A stretch of 64,000 bases of DNA from Cytophagaceae bacterium (GTDB taxonomy: Bacteria; Bacteroidota; Bacteroidia; Cytophagales; Spirosomataceae), in the NCBI GenBank assembly GCA_016722655.1, contig JADKIR010000004.1:2728001-2792000 (forward strand), in the 5' to 3' direction. The notes under the pieces were generated by a model. It was not told where the DNA came from and did no database searches. It was given only the letters and a program-made list of their open reading frames with translations. The translations under genes were made by a program, and so were the position numbers. Shown piece by piece: positions 44,193-53,295 of this stretch (position 1 is the first letter of the stretch; every line of letters starts with the position of its first letter).

Positions 44193-45071
44193 TTAATCTT
44201 TTTTTAATGCTTTGAGCATTGTTGCCCCAATTTCAGCAGGAGAATCAACTACATGTATGCCACATTCTCTCATAATCGCCATCTTGGCAGCAGCGGTATC
44301 GTCGGCTCCACCGATAATTGCACCGGCATGTCCCATTCTTCTTCCTTTTGGAGCAGTTTGCCCGGCAATAAATCCAACCACAGGTTTTTTATTCCCTGAT
44401 TCCTTAATATATCTTGCGGCTTCGGCTTCCATGCCTCCACCAATTTCTCCAATCATCACAATACCCTCAGTTTCAGGGTCGTTCATAAACATTTCTACTG
44501 CTTCTTTGGTAGTTGTACCAATAATTGGGTCACCTCCGATACCAATTGCGGTTGTTTGACCCAAACCAGCCTTAGTTAATTGATCAACGGCCTCATAGGT
44601 AAGTGTTCCGGATTTTGAAACTACACCAATAGTACCTTTTTTAAATATAAAGCCCGGCATAATACCCACTTTACACTCTTCTGCGGTAATGATTCCCGGA
44701 CAGTTAGGCCCTATAAGTGTAACGCCTTTACCTTGAATATATGATTTGGCTTTCACCATATCTTTGGTTGGAATGCCTTCGGTAATACAAACAATCACTT
44801 TAATACCTGCATCTGCTGCTTCCATTATTGCATCGGCGGCAAAACCAGGTGGCACAAAAATTATCGAAACATCAGCACCTGTTGATTTTACGGCTTCTTC
44901 TACGGTGTTAAATACCGGACATTCCAAATGCGTTTGTCCACCTTTTCCAGGTGTAACTCCACCCACTACGTTTGTTCCATAGTCGATCATCTGACCAGCA
45001 TGAAATGATCCTTCTGAACCGGTAAAACCCTGTACGATTACTTTCGAATTTTTGTTTACTAAAATACTCAT
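44193..45071 (-). CDS. sucD: Succinyl-CoA synthetase alpha subunit
   Basis: Couples succinyl-CoA cleavage to nucleoside triphosphate synthesis in the citric acid cycle. The 292-residue chain has the CoA-binding fold with KVIVQGFTGSEGSFHAGQMI, GPNCPGIITAEECKVGIMPG and the phosphohistidine segment GRRMGHAGAIIGG (His near residue 246). Length is normal. The beta subunit gene sucC is not in the window. Confidence 0.96.
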   Translation of the reverse strand: MSILVNKNSKVIVQGFTGSEGSFHAGQMIDYGTNVVGGVTPGKGGQTHLECPVFNTVEEAVKSTGADVSIIFVPPGFAADAIMEAADAGIKVIVCITEGIPTKDMVKAKSYIQGKGVTLIGPNCPGIITAEECKVGIMPGFIFKKGTIGVVSKSGTLTYEAVDQLTKAGLGQTTAIGIGGDPIIGTTTKEAVEMFMNDPETEGIVMIGEIGGGMEAEAARYIKESGNKKPVVGFIAGQTAPKGRRMGHAGAIIGGADDTAAAKMAIMRECGIHVVDSPAEIGATMLKALKKD

Positions 45072-45264
45072 TTTAATGTTTTATTTTCCGTTTGACGGCC
45101 TTAAATCTTATTGTTTTTTACAAGTAATAAAAAATCTTCCAAATGTACCCCTGAAATTAGAATAATACAATGTTTTGTGCTAAAAAAATCAAATTTAATA
45201 TGTAAAATACTATTTAATAGTTTCTAAAATAAACAAGATAAAAGGTTAAAAATCGGTAAAAAAC

Positions 45265-45293
45265 AAAATCCCCGACATATTGCCGGGGATTTT
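45265..45293 (-). terminator. Terminator of metK
   Basis: The arms AAAATCCCCG and CGGGGATTTT (45265-45274, 45284-45293) form a perfect 10-bp stem over a 9-base loop, followed by T on the minus strand. Confidence 0.85.
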
Positions 45294-45315
45294 GAAATAT
45301 TAATAATTGGGAATA

Positions 45316-46587
45316 TTATAGACCAAAAGCAGCTTTAACTTTGTCAACATAGTCAAGTTTTTCCCATGTAAACAACTCTACTTCTACTTCTTTTTGCTGG
45401 CCTGCATTATCAAATTTTTTCGTGATAACTTTTGATTCACGTCCCATATGACCATAAGCGGCTGTTTCAGAATAAATCGGGCTACGCAATTTGAATCTTT
45501 GCTCTATGGCATAAGGCCTCATATCGAAAGTTTTTTCAACAATTTTGGCGATTTCGCCGTCAGTCTGAGCCACTTTTGAAGTACCATAGGTATCCACAAA
45601 AATACCACAAGGCTGAGCCACACCGATAGCATAAGAAACTTGTACCAATACCTGGTCACAAACTCCCGCTGCCACAAGGTTCTTGGCAATATGGCGTGTA
45701 GCATAAGCAGCAGAACGGTCAACTTTAGAAGGATCTTTACCTGAGAAAGCTCCACCACCATGTGCACCTTTTCCACCATAGGTATCCACAATGATTTTTC
45801 TTCCTGTCAAACCGGTATCTCCATGAGGACCTCCAATAACAAATTTGCCTGTTGGATTAATGTGATAAGTGATGGCATCGTTAAACAAGGCCTGCAATGA
45901 TGGTTTTAACTGAGCTTTAACTCTTGGAATCACGATATTTATCATATCTGATTTGATTTTTGCAAGCATTTCTTCGTCCGCAGCAAAATCATCATGCTGA
46001 GTTGAAATCACGATAGTATCAATACGCTGAGGGACATTGTCATCAGAATACTCAATGGTTACCTGAGATTTTGAGTCAGGCCTAAGATACTTAATATCAG
46101 TATTTTCTCTTCTGATAGCAGCAAGCTCTTCCAAAATTTTATGGGAAAGATCCAGAGCTAATGGCATGTAATTGTCAGTTTCTGTAGTGGCGAAACCAAA
46201 CATCATCCCCTGGTCACCGGCACCCTGAGCGTTGGCTTTGTCTTCAAAATTTTCTGAAGATTTACGATCAACTCCCTGATTAATATCTGAGGATTGCTCA
46301 TGGATGGCTGAAATAATTCCGCATGAATCAGCCTCAAACATGTATTCGGCTTTGGTATAACCAATTTTCTTGATAACGTTGCGGGCGATTGTCTGTACGT
46401 CAAGATACGTGTTGGTATTAACTTCTCCAGCTAATACTACTAAACCGGTGGTTACAAGCGTTTCACAAGCTACTTTTGAATTGGGATCAAATGCTAAAAA
46501 GTGATCAATGAGTGCGTCAGAAATCTGATCTGCTACTTTGTCGGGATGTCCTTCTGATACTGACTCAGAAGTAAATAAATAAGCCAT
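45316..46587 (-). CDS. metK: S-adenosylmethionine synthetase
   Basis: Makes S-adenosylmethionine from ATP and methionine. The 423-residue protein carries the signatures FTSESVSEGHPDKVADQISDA, GAGDQGMMFG, and GGAFSGKDPSKVDRSAAY (each block shortened). Full length. Its 5' leader (46588-46935) has strong RNA-like structure described separately. Confidence 0.96.
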   Translation of the reverse strand: MAYLFTSESVSEGHPDKVADQISDALIDHFLAFDPNSKVACETLVTTGLVVLAGEVNTNTYLDVQTIARNVIKKIGYTKAEYMFEADSCGIISAIHEQSSDINQGVDRKSSENFEDKANAQGAGDQGMMFGFATTETDNYMPLALDLSHKILEELAAIRRENTDIKYLRPDSKSQVTIEYSDDNVPQRIDTIVISTQHDDFAADEEMLAKIKSDMINIVIPRVKAQLKPSLQALFNDAITYHINPTGKFVIGGPHGDTGLTGRKIIVDTYGGKGAHGGGAFSGKDPSKVDRSAAYATRHIAKNLVAAGVCDQVLVQVSYAIGVAQPCGIFVDTYGTSKVAQTDGEIAKIVEKTFDMRPYAIEQRFKLRSPIYSETAAYGHMGRESKVITKKFDNAGQQKEVEVELFTWEKLDYVDKVKAAFGL

Positions 46588-46667
46588 TTTGTTTTAAAAA
46601 TTTTTAATGAATTAATAAAATTTAATAGCAAGAGAAAATCTGAAGGTAGCTTTGCCGAAACTTTTTT

Positions 46668-46750
46668 GGTCGGGCGACCCACATCTTTTTTACCACCGCG
46701 GTGTTTCTGATACTCGGTTGGTTTCTTCAAAACTGAAGAACTCTTGATGT
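46668..46750 (-). ncRNA. Candidate structured leader (riboswitch-like) upstream of metK
   Basis: In transcript direction: ACATC (46750-46746), AAGAG, a perfect hairpin TTCTTCA/TGAAGAA (46740-46723), a directly stacked helix ACCAACCG/CGGTGGT with one bulge (46722-46692), AAAAA, then GATGT (46685-46681), which pairs with the first ACATC. A GGTCGGGCGACC-type hairpin follows (46679-46668). This is a three-way-junction layout with purine-rich joints, starting close to a possible TATTTG -7 element. GC content is higher than in the surroundings. It does not fit the SAM-I consensus as I know it, apart from the shared word ATCAAGAG. It is a candidate only. Confidence 0.5.
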
Positions 46751-46895
46751 AAGTGCAAATATGTGTGTTTTTTTACAAAAAATAAAATATAAAGAAAACA
46801 TATCTGCCAATATTAATTTATATAGATAATTTTTCTAAAAATTATAGTTTATTTTCAAGAAAATAAAAAAAATATCGGAATAACTATTAAAAAAA

Positions 46896-46920
46896 ATCCT
46901 GAACTTTTTAGATTCAGGAT
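46896..46920 (-). terminator. Terminator of lipA
   Basis: The arms ATCCTGAA and TTCAGGAT (46896-46903, 46913-46920) pair over a 9-base loop; on the minus strand it is followed by eight T. Confidence 0.8.
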
Positions 46921-46935
46921 TATTCAAAATATAGC

Positions 46936-47802
46936 TTAAACGTTTACATGCCTTTCACTATGATAACTTGACCTTACCAGTGGACCAGACTCCACGTACT
47001 TGATTCCTCGCCGTAGTCCTTCTTCCCGATACATGGCAAAAATATCCGGATGGATAAACTCAATCACTTCATGATGCATTTTGGTAGGTTGCAGATACTG
47101 GCCCAAAGTCAGGATATCACAACCATTTTCAGCCAAATCATCCATCGCTTTTAAAACCTCTTCTTGTTTTTCACCTAAGCCAAGCATTATGCCCGTTTTG
47201 GTTCTTTTTCCATATTCTTTGGTCTTTCTGATTTGCTCCAGACTACGGGCATACCTGGCTTGTGGTCTGACTTTACGATAAAGGCTTTCAACGGTTTCCA
47301 TGTTATGAGAAACCACCTCTTGCCCGGCAGAAATCATTCTATATAATGAATCCCAGTCACTTTTAGTATCCGGAATAAGGGTTTCAATCGTAGTATTTGG
47401 AGATAGCTGTTTGGTCAAAACAACCGTTTGATACCAGATTTCGGCTCCTTTATCTTTAAGTTCATCACGATTTACAGAAGTGATAACGGCATGCTTAACA
47501 CCCATTGATTTTATAGCTTCTGCAACCCTCATAGGCTCATTGATATCGTATTCTGTAGGCCTTCCAGTTGCAACTGCACAAAAATTGCAGCTACGGGTAC
47601 ATACATTTCCTAAGATCATAAAAGTTGCGGTTCCTTCACCCCAGCATTCGCCCATATTTGGGCAGTTGCCACTCTGACAAATGGTATGAAGTTTTTTATC
47701 GTCAACAATTTCTCTTACTTTCCTGAAATTCTCACCAATGGGAAGTTTCACTCTCAGCCAGTCCGGTCTTTTCTTCCTTTTGATCTCTTCCTGCTCTATC
47801 AT
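46936..47802 (-). CDS. lipA: Lipoyl synthase
   Basis: Radical SAM enzyme that inserts two sulfurs into octanoyl groups to make lipoate, needed by the E2 subunit encoded near 20 kb. The 288-residue protein has both iron-sulfur sites: auxiliary CQSGNCPNMGEC (Cys42, 47, 53) and radical SAM CTRSCNFC (Cys68, 72, 75). The C-terminal serine ligand motif RSSYHS is present. Its start overlaps the stop of the upstream beta-barrel gene by 4 bases. Confidence 0.96.
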   Translation of the reverse strand: MIEQEEIKRKKRPDWLRVKLPIGENFRKVREIVDDKKLHTICQSGNCPNMGECWGEGTATFMILGNVCTRSCNFCAVATGRPTEYDINEPMRVAEAIKSMGVKHAVITSVNRDELKDKGAEIWYQTVVLTKQLSPNTTIETLIPDTKSDWDSLYRMISAGQEVVSHNMETVESLYRKVRPQARYARSLEQIRKTKEYGKRTKTGIMLGLGEKQEEVLKAMDDLAENGCDILTLGQYLQPTKMHHEVIEFIHPDIFAMYREEGLRRGIKYVESGPLVRSSYHSERHVNV

Positions 47803-48569
47803 TTCTTTTTCTTGGGTAGCAATTTTTTATTTCCAAAGTACAAAGTTAGATAAAGTGACGCAAAGGCTTGCGGATTTTCGGAAAATTTGGGAGCCATCAT
47901 TTCGGGTTTTTTACTGAAAACCTCAAATGTCGTACCTAACTCTATGCCCGAAACATTGTCATTGAAAGTTGAAATATCAAAGTTTGAAGCCACTTTTACA
48001 TGAAAACCAGGATTAAACTTTAAATTTTTGAAAAGATTTTGAAGGATATTTCCAGCACCCAAAATCCTGGTAGGATCGGTATGAATATCAGGATTGTAAG
48101 GCACAGTTTCGACCTGCTGATCCTGATTGGAGTATTTGATATAATAAGGTTTTTGAATTCCAAAAGATGGCCCACCCGAAACAATTAAACTAAATCCAAT
48201 ACTATTTTCTGCATCTTTATTGTAAAAATATACTTCTCTGCCGTATTGTGGTCTGATTGAAAAAAAATGGTTGGTTTTTCCATAAGTAAACTTACCTCCA
48301 TACATACTAAGGTCTGACTTTTCTCTGGAGTTTTTTATAGTAACCAGCTCTACACTCAGGTATCTGTTTACAGGTTTTCCTTTATAAGTACCCACAGTCA
48401 TTGAATTCCGAAGGATAGCTCCCCCAATCAAGCCTGAATGATTGTTGGTGGTGAGTCCATAAGCCAGCGTTTTGGTATCAACCTCCTCTGCTTCTTCCTG
48501 AGCGTTTAGTTGACCGTAAGTTGTACCTACTGAAACAAAAAACAGTAAAATCAATAACCTTACTTTCAT
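47799..48569 (-). CDS. Outer-membrane beta-barrel-like protein
   Basis: About 256 residues with a signal peptide (MKVRLLILLFFVSVGTTYGQ) and then alternating polar/hydrophobic strands that end with an aromatic residue (ASLYLTLYF), typical of outer-membrane beta barrels. No specific family. I chose the ATG at 48569, as the longer frame starts with a TTG and adds a poor signal peptide. The stop overlaps the lipA start by 4 bases, so the two are translationally linked, though no biochemical link is obvious. Confidence 0.8.
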   Translation of the reverse strand: MKVRLLILLFFVSVGTTYGQLNAQEEAEEVDTKTLAYGLTTNNHSGLIGGAILRNSMTVGTYKGKPVNRYLSVELVTIKNSREKSDLSMYGGKFTYGKTNHFFSIRPQYGREVYFYNKDAENSIGFSLIVSGGPSFGIQKPYYIKYSNQDQQVETVPYNPDIHTDPTRILGAGNILQNLFKNLKFNPGFHVKVASNFDISTFNDNVSGIELGTTFEVFSKKPEMMAPKFSENPQAFASLYLTLYFGNKKLLPKKKK

Positions 48570-48955
48570 ATTTACTATTGCTTTCAAAATCTTTTCACAA
48601 TATACGTTTTAAAATATTTGAGCCAAAATTTTTCATTTTTTTATCAAAAAAAAGAACCTAAAAGTTATAACGTAAAACTGCACAAAAAGGTTGTTTAATA
48701 TTTCGTTCTATAAAAATCTTCAAAAAACTACTTCTTAAAACCGAAATAAAACGAATGGTCTATTTTTAAGATTAATTGAAAAAAAATGGCAGGAAATACT
48801 TTTTTGTATTAGAAAAAAATATAAAATTCGCATCAATATTAACCCACGACAAACGGGAATTGAAAGTTCTGAAAATCAGGGCTCTTTGCAACCGTGGCCA
48901 TGCTGATGCAAAAAATTCGATTTAAGCAGGCTGTTTAATCCACAACCTCAGGTTT
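48570..48955. other. Intergenic region upstream of the barrel-lipA pair
   Basis: About 390 AT-rich bases between the barrel gene and the small membrane-protein gene. It contains the nested-stem element at 48830-48909. The rest (48570-48825) shows no gene or clear promoter. Confidence 0.5.
48830..48909. ncRNA. Nested-stem element of unknown function
   Basis: An 80-base segment clearly richer in G and C than its surroundings. Pairs, from outside in: GCATCA (48830-48835) with TGATGC (48904-48909); CCACG (48844-48848) with CGTGG (48893-48897); AAAG (48863-48866) with CTTT (48884-48887); CTGA (48869-48872) with TCAG (48876-48879). The four nested helices suggest a folded RNA or a DNA hairpin. Strand is not settled; on the minus strand it would lie in the 5' leader of the barrel-lipA genes and is followed by T-rich sequence. 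I match it to no known family. Confidence 0.4.
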
Positions 48956-49153
48956 TCACTGTCTCTTTGATAAATTTCTTAAGTAAAATCCTGATGCCAG
49001 CAGGATTACACATATAGCAACATAGAATCCTGAAATTTTACTTTCAGGATAATTTCCTGAAAAATTTTGTACCAATATTACCATTATTACAAATATCATA
49101 AGCCCTGAAGCTATGAAAAGAAAAAGGGCAAGCTTTTTTAGTAAATCTTCCAA
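48956..49153 (-). CDS. Small two-helix membrane protein
   Basis: A 65-residue protein with two membrane helices (about residues 8-28 and 42-58) separated by a short polar loop (SGNYPESKISG), ending in a basic tail. The start seems to be a TTG at 49153; there is no in-frame ATG before the first helix. Length and hydrophobic pattern look like a real small membrane protein. No family recognised. It is divergent from the HerA-like gene. Confidence 0.6.
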   Translation of the reverse strand: MEDLLKKLALFLFIASGLMIFVIMVILVQNFSGNYPESKISGFYVAICVILLASGFYLRNLSKRQ

Positions 49154-49270
49154 AAGGTTTTTTTTGCAAAAATATTACTCAATACAAGGATAATCCGGAA
49201 TAATTTCAGAAAAATTTCATTCTAATCTTAAGATTTCTCAAATTGCGATTGAAAAATTCTATTTAGATTA

Positions 49271-50800
49271 ATGTCAAAGACTGAAAAATTTTCGGAGCAT
49301 ATAAAAACCGGTTATCAATTTAAGGGAGATTCCATAATATTGGGTGCAGCAAAACTTGATAATGATGTAGTTGAAGGTACTCAAATAAAAATACCACTCA
49401 AAACAATGAACAGGCATGGGCTGATTGCCGGAGCCACTGGTACTGGTAAAACCAAAAGTTTACAGGTATTAGCAGAAAACCTGAGCGATGCAAGTGTACC
49501 GGTTCTGTTGATGGATATCAAAGGAGATTTAAGCGGAATAGCCAAAGAGGGAGAAGCCAAAGACTTTATTATTGAAAGAACCGACGCTGCCGGCATTGAA
49601 TACACCCCGATGGGCTTTCCAGTTGAGTTTCTTACGCTAAGTGACGAGAAAGGAGCCCGTCTCAGGGCAACGGTTTCCGAATTTGGACCTATTCTATTGT
49701 CCAAAATCATTGGATTAAATGAGACTCAGGAAGGAATACTTTCAGTTTTATTCAAATATTGTGATGACAATAAGCTTCCTTTACTCGACCTCAAAGACCT
49801 GATCAGGGTAATACAGTTTCTCAGCGATGAAGGCAAAGATGAATTCGAAAATTCATACGGTCGTATGTCATCAACTTCGTTGGGTACTATCATGCGAAAA
49901 GTTATTGAGCTGCAACAACAAGGTGCAGATGTGTTTTTTGGAGAAACTTCGTTTGACATCGAAGATTTGATGCGAATTGATAAAGAAGGCCGGGGGATGA
50001 TTTCTGTATTGAGAGTGACAGACCTAATGGACCGACCTAAGCTATTTTCCACCTTCATGTTAAGTCTTTTGGCTGAATTATACTCCAAAATGCCCGAAGC
50101 CGGAGATGAAGACAGGCCGAAACTGGTTATTTTTATTGATGAAGCACATTTGGTTTTTCAGGAAGCTACAAAAGCCTTGCTTCAGCAAATAGAAACAGTT
50201 ATCAAACTGATACGTTCTAAAGGCGTGGGTATTTATTTTTGCACGCAAAATCCCCAGGATGTGCCGGCATCAGTTTTGGCACAATTAGGATTAAAATTGC
50301 AACACGCATTAAGAGCATTTACAGCTAACGATCGAAAAGCCATTAAAGAAGCCGCAGGAAACTATCCCGAAACTGATTTTTATAAAACAGAAGATATCCT
50401 GACATCGATGGGAATAGGTGAAGCTTTGGTTACTTGTTTGAATGAAAAAGGCATTCCTACTCCGCTGGCAGTGACCTTTATGTGTCCTCCACGTAGCAGA
50501 ATGGATGTATTGACCGATGACGAAATAGAGGAAATAGTAAACAGCTCAAAAATTGCCGAAAAATATAACGAGATAATTGATCGGGAAAGTGCCTATGAAA
50601 TATTGAACGGCAAACTTGATGAGGCTGATGAGGCAGAAGATTCTCCCAAAAACAGTGGTAAAAAAGAAAAATCAACTTTGGAAACCATATTAAACAGTTC
50701 GGTGACCCGTCAAATCGGACGCACCGCTGCAAGCATAATCACAAGATCTTTATTGGGAGCTTTGGGTATGAGCGGTAAAAAAACAAAAAGCTGGTTTTAA
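49271..50800 (+). CDS. HerA-like ATPase (DUF853 family)
   Basis: A 509-residue P-loop ATPase of the DUF853 family, related to the HerA/FtsK motor group. Walker A GATGTGKT (residues 54-61), Walker B VIFIDEAH (about 295-302), and conserved blocks LLMDIKGDLSGIA, IYFCTQNPQDVP and ALVTCLNEKGIPTPLAV. The C-terminus has a charged linker and an Ala-rich helix. It could act on DNA, but no partner nuclease such as NurA is nearby and its role is not established. A small kinase gene starts 13 bases later. Confidence 0.9.
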   Translation: MSKTEKFSEHIKTGYQFKGDSIILGAAKLDNDVVEGTQIKIPLKTMNRHGLIAGATGTGKTKSLQVLAENLSDASVPVLLMDIKGDLSGIAKEGEAKDFIIERTDAAGIEYTPMGFPVEFLTLSDEKGARLRATVSEFGPILLSKIIGLNETQEGILSVLFKYCDDNKLPLLDLKDLIRVIQFLSDEGKDEFENSYGRMSSTSLGTIMRKVIELQQQGADVFFGETSFDIEDLMRIDKEGRGMISVLRVTDLMDRPKLFSTFMLSLLAELYSKMPEAGDEDRPKLVIFIDEAHLVFQEATKALLQQIETVIKLIRSKGVGIYFCTQNPQDVPASVLAQLGLKLQHALRAFTANDRKAIKEAAGNYPETDFYKTEDILTSMGIGEALVTCLNEKGIPTPLAVTFMCPPRSRMDVLTDDEIEEIVNSSKIAEKYNEIIDRESAYEILNGKLDEADEAEDSPKNSGKKEKSTLETILNSSVTRQIGRTAASIITRSLLGALGMSGKKTKSWF

Positions 50801-50813
50801 AATTATGAACTAA

Positions 50814-51320
50814 ATGCTGATTGGAATCGGTGGGCCGAGCAGGTCCGGTAAAAGTACACTTGCAAACCTCCTGGTTACGCATTTTAGGAAAACTGGCAAA
50901 AAAGCTATCATTTTCCATCAGGATGACTTTGTATTTCCCGAAACTCAAATACCGAAAATCAGAAACAAAACCGACTGGGAGTCACCACTTTCGATAGATC
51001 ATAGTTTACTTTACGAAGTAGTAGCTGACTTTAAAAGTCGCTTTGATGTAGTGATTGTCGATGGTTTCTTTGCTTTTCATGACGCATGGCTCAACACACT
51101 TTATGATAAGCGGATTTTTGTAAAAATTTCCAAACGTACATTTATTATCAGAAAATCGGCTGATTCCCGCTGGGGATATGTTCCAACTTGGTATATCGAC
51201 CATATTTGGCAAGCCTACCTCAAAGAAGGAAAACCTTCCCTCAACAAAAAAGACTATTTGGTAGCATCAGGTGAAGATGAATTTGATTTGGATGCTGTTT
51301 TTAGGTATTTGGAAAAGTGA
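50814..51320 (+). CDS. P-loop kinase, nucleoside-kinase-like
   Basis: A 168-residue cytoplasmic P-loop protein with Walker A GGPSRSGKST (6-15), a DD motif in IFHQDDFVFPE (about 37-42) like uridine and nicotinamide riboside kinases, and VVIVDGFFAFHD as the second strand. Small size and the HQDDF motif suggest nicotinamide riboside kinase or uridine kinase, but the acceptor cannot be fixed. It starts 13 bases after the HerA-like gene and faces the M1 peptidase gene. Confidence 0.82.
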   Translation: MLIGIGGPSRSGKSTLANLLVTHFRKTGKKAIIFHQDDFVFPETQIPKIRNKTDWESPLSIDHSLLYEVVADFKSRFDVVIVDGFFAFHDAWLNTLYDKRIFVKISKRTFIIRKSADSRWGYVPTWYIDHIWQAYLKEGKPSLNKKDYLVASGEDEFDLDAVFRYLEK

Positions 51321-51325
51321 TTTTT

Positions 51326-53197
51326 CTACAACCCAAACCAAAACAACATTTTCTGAACCCAGAACAAAACTTTTACTGCAAACTTTGAAGCCACTTTGGT
51401 AGGTTCTTTGGCTGAAATGGAATTGTTAATCATATTTAAATCCATCCAGTTTTTGTATTCAGGATCAATTTGTACAAATTTTATCCTCTTTGAAAACCTG
51501 AATTTCTTGCTGGTTTCCTGACCGTCCCACGAGATAGATTGATAAGTATTGTCAGTAAACATCACTTTGGCCTCAACGGGCATTTTCATATCGCCTTTTC
51601 TGTAAATCGTAAAATAACCAAATGGCTTTATTTTCCGCGGAGCATTAATCAGACTACCCACTGTGTAATCACATGAAACGGAAGAATACAAAACCTGATC
51701 AAAAAACCAGTTCAAATCCTTAAATTTAGTACTTCTTAAAGCAATTTCATTGGCAACATTGATAAAATCCTGAGGTTGTGGATGGCGAAATTTAAAACGC
51801 TCAAAATAGGTTTTCATTAAAAGCATCATGTTTTTTTCTCCCAAAAGTCCCTCTAACGTTTTGAGCCAGGTGGCTGTTTTGAAATAACTCATCACACCAT
51901 AAGTACCACTGGGATATTGCCAGGAGTTGCGACGAATCTCAGTAATTTCAGGAAAATCCATACCTGTATAAGAAGACCTTGAAACAGCCAAATCGTTAAG
52001 TTTAAAACCTAAAAGATCAACCTGAGAACCCTTTGGATAGAATCTATCCATGATCTTCCCTTCAAAATATTGTGTAAAACCTTCATCCATCCAGCTGTTT
52101 TCAAACTCATTACTGGCCAACATCCCCTGAAAATATTGATGGACAAACTCATGGATTGTGACCACTTCCTGCATTCTGATATTTTTCCCGATTCCCCAAT
52201 AAGAACCCAGTGTAATGAGCATGGGATACTCCATTCCTCCTGCACCTGAAGCAGCCAGAGAAGGGTCAACCAGAACCAATGAGGGATGCGGATATTTGCC
52301 TACATGGGTTTCCATATAAGAAATAGCATTTTGTGCCGATTCAAAATACCTGTCAACCATATATTGATGCTCAGGTTGCATCAAAGCTGTAATGCTTATT
52401 CCTTTATATTTCTTTTCAGTTTTGATATATTTTGGTGATGCGGTCCATGCAAAGTCATGTACATTTTGGGCCAAATATTTAAATGTTTTGGTTTTATCTT
52501 TATTTCTTTGTTCTGATATTTTCAGTCCTGAAGCACCAACCACAAACCTTTCAGGAAGTGTAATTGATACATTATAAGTACCAAAATCGGAATAAAACTC
52601 AGTATTTCCATGAAACTGATGGCAATTCCAGGTTCCGTCTTTTTCCAAAACACCTATTTTGGGAAACCACTGTCCTACCATAAAAAAGTCATCCCTTGCC
52701 CAGCCTGTACGGGCGAATATTTTGGGTAAAACAGCCTTGAAAAAAATATCAAGCTCAATAGTTTGTCCGGGCTTAACCGATTGATTCAATTTAACTTTGA
52801 AGACTGTTTTGTCATTTTTATTAAAATCATCAGGTTGAAAATATTCCACTTTTTTCAAAAGGCTTTCTCCTGATTTCATTGCAAAGTGACTCAGATAGAT
52901 ATTGCCGAAATTTCTTAATTGGGTGGTATCCATTTTGTCGCCTCGTAACATTCCGCCCGACTCTTTAAAAAAAGTAGAGTTTTCGTCCTTAAATGCATTG
53001 AGATACATATGAAACTGCAACTCATTGACCGGCTTGTTTGAGCCGTTGGTCCACTTCATTTTTTGTGTGCCAAAAATCGTCTTTATTTCGGGTTTTAGTA
53101 CCACCGAAATATCATAATCAGCTCTGGAAGCCTGGGAAAATGCTTCAAAGCCAAATACTACCAAAAGATATGTCAGAAGTAATTTTAGGGTTTTCAA
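51326..53197 (-). CDS. Secreted M1-family zinc metallopeptidase
   Basis: A 623-residue aminopeptidase-type enzyme of family M1. Zinc motif HEFVH (349-353) with the downstream Glu372 in SWMDEGFTQYFEG; the exopeptidase motif appears as GAGGMEYP (about 318-325). A signal peptide (MKTLKLLLTYLLVVFGFEAFSQ, split) directs export. The start is a TTG at 53197, as no ATG precedes the signal peptide. The C-terminal beta-rich part lacks the large helical domain of ERAP-type enzymes and has no T9SS tail. It is divergent from the O-methyltransferase gene. Confidence 0.92.
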   Translation of the reverse strand: MKTLKLLLTYLLVVFGFEAFSQASRADYDISVVLKPEIKTIFGTQKMKWTNGSNKPVNELQFHMYLNAFKDENSTFFKESGGMLRGDKMDTTQLRNFGNIYLSHFAMKSGESLLKKVEYFQPDDFNKNDKTVFKVKLNQSVKPGQTIELDIFFKAVLPKIFARTGWARDDFFMVGQWFPKIGVLEKDGTWNCHQFHGNTEFYSDFGTYNVSITLPERFVVGASGLKISEQRNKDKTKTFKYLAQNVHDFAWTASPKYIKTEKKYKGISITALMQPEHQYMVDRYFESAQNAISYMETHVGKYPHPSLVLVDPSLAASGAGGMEYPMLITLGSYWGIGKNIRMQEVVTIHEFVHQYFQGMLASNEFENSWMDEGFTQYFEGKIMDRFYPKGSQVDLLGFKLNDLAVSRSSYTGMDFPEITEIRRNSWQYPSGTYGVMSYFKTATWLKTLEGLLGEKNMMLLMKTYFERFKFRHPQPQDFINVANEIALRSTKFKDLNWFFDQVLYSSVSCDYTVGSLINAPRKIKPFGYFTIYRKGDMKMPVEAKVMFTDNTYQSISWDGQETSKKFRFSKRIKFVQIDPEYKNWMDLNMINNSISAKEPTKVASKFAVKVLFWVQKMLFWFGL

Positions 53198-53295
53198 TTG
53201 GAACTATTTTTTTTCAAAATTACAAAAAGAAAAAAGAAATTAGTGATAAAATATGTATTTTCATTTTTTTCTGAAAATATTATATAGACAATAAA

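Larger units (their letters stand above)
46588..46935. other. Intergenic region between lipA and metK with a structured metK leader
   Basis: About 350 bases. The part near metK (46660-46750) has a structured leader candidate; the part near lipA holds a terminator (46896-46920). The middle is plain AT-rich sequence. Confidence 0.6.

Noticed and set aside
46533..46730. A 65-codon minus-strand frame overlapping the metK start
   Set aside because: It begins with TTG, overlaps metK by 55 bases and covers the structured leader, which explains its composition better than protein coding.
46668..46750. Direct call of a SAM-I riboswitch
   Set aside because: Only the word ATCAAGAG is shared; the GAUGAAACCCGGCAACC-type core and the four-way junction are absent, so I list it as an unassigned candidate.
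48841..48870. Orphan CRISPR-like repeat (ends GAATTGAAAG)
   Set aside because: Only one copy occurs, with no spacers and no cas genes, and the segment fits better as one arm of the nested-stem element.
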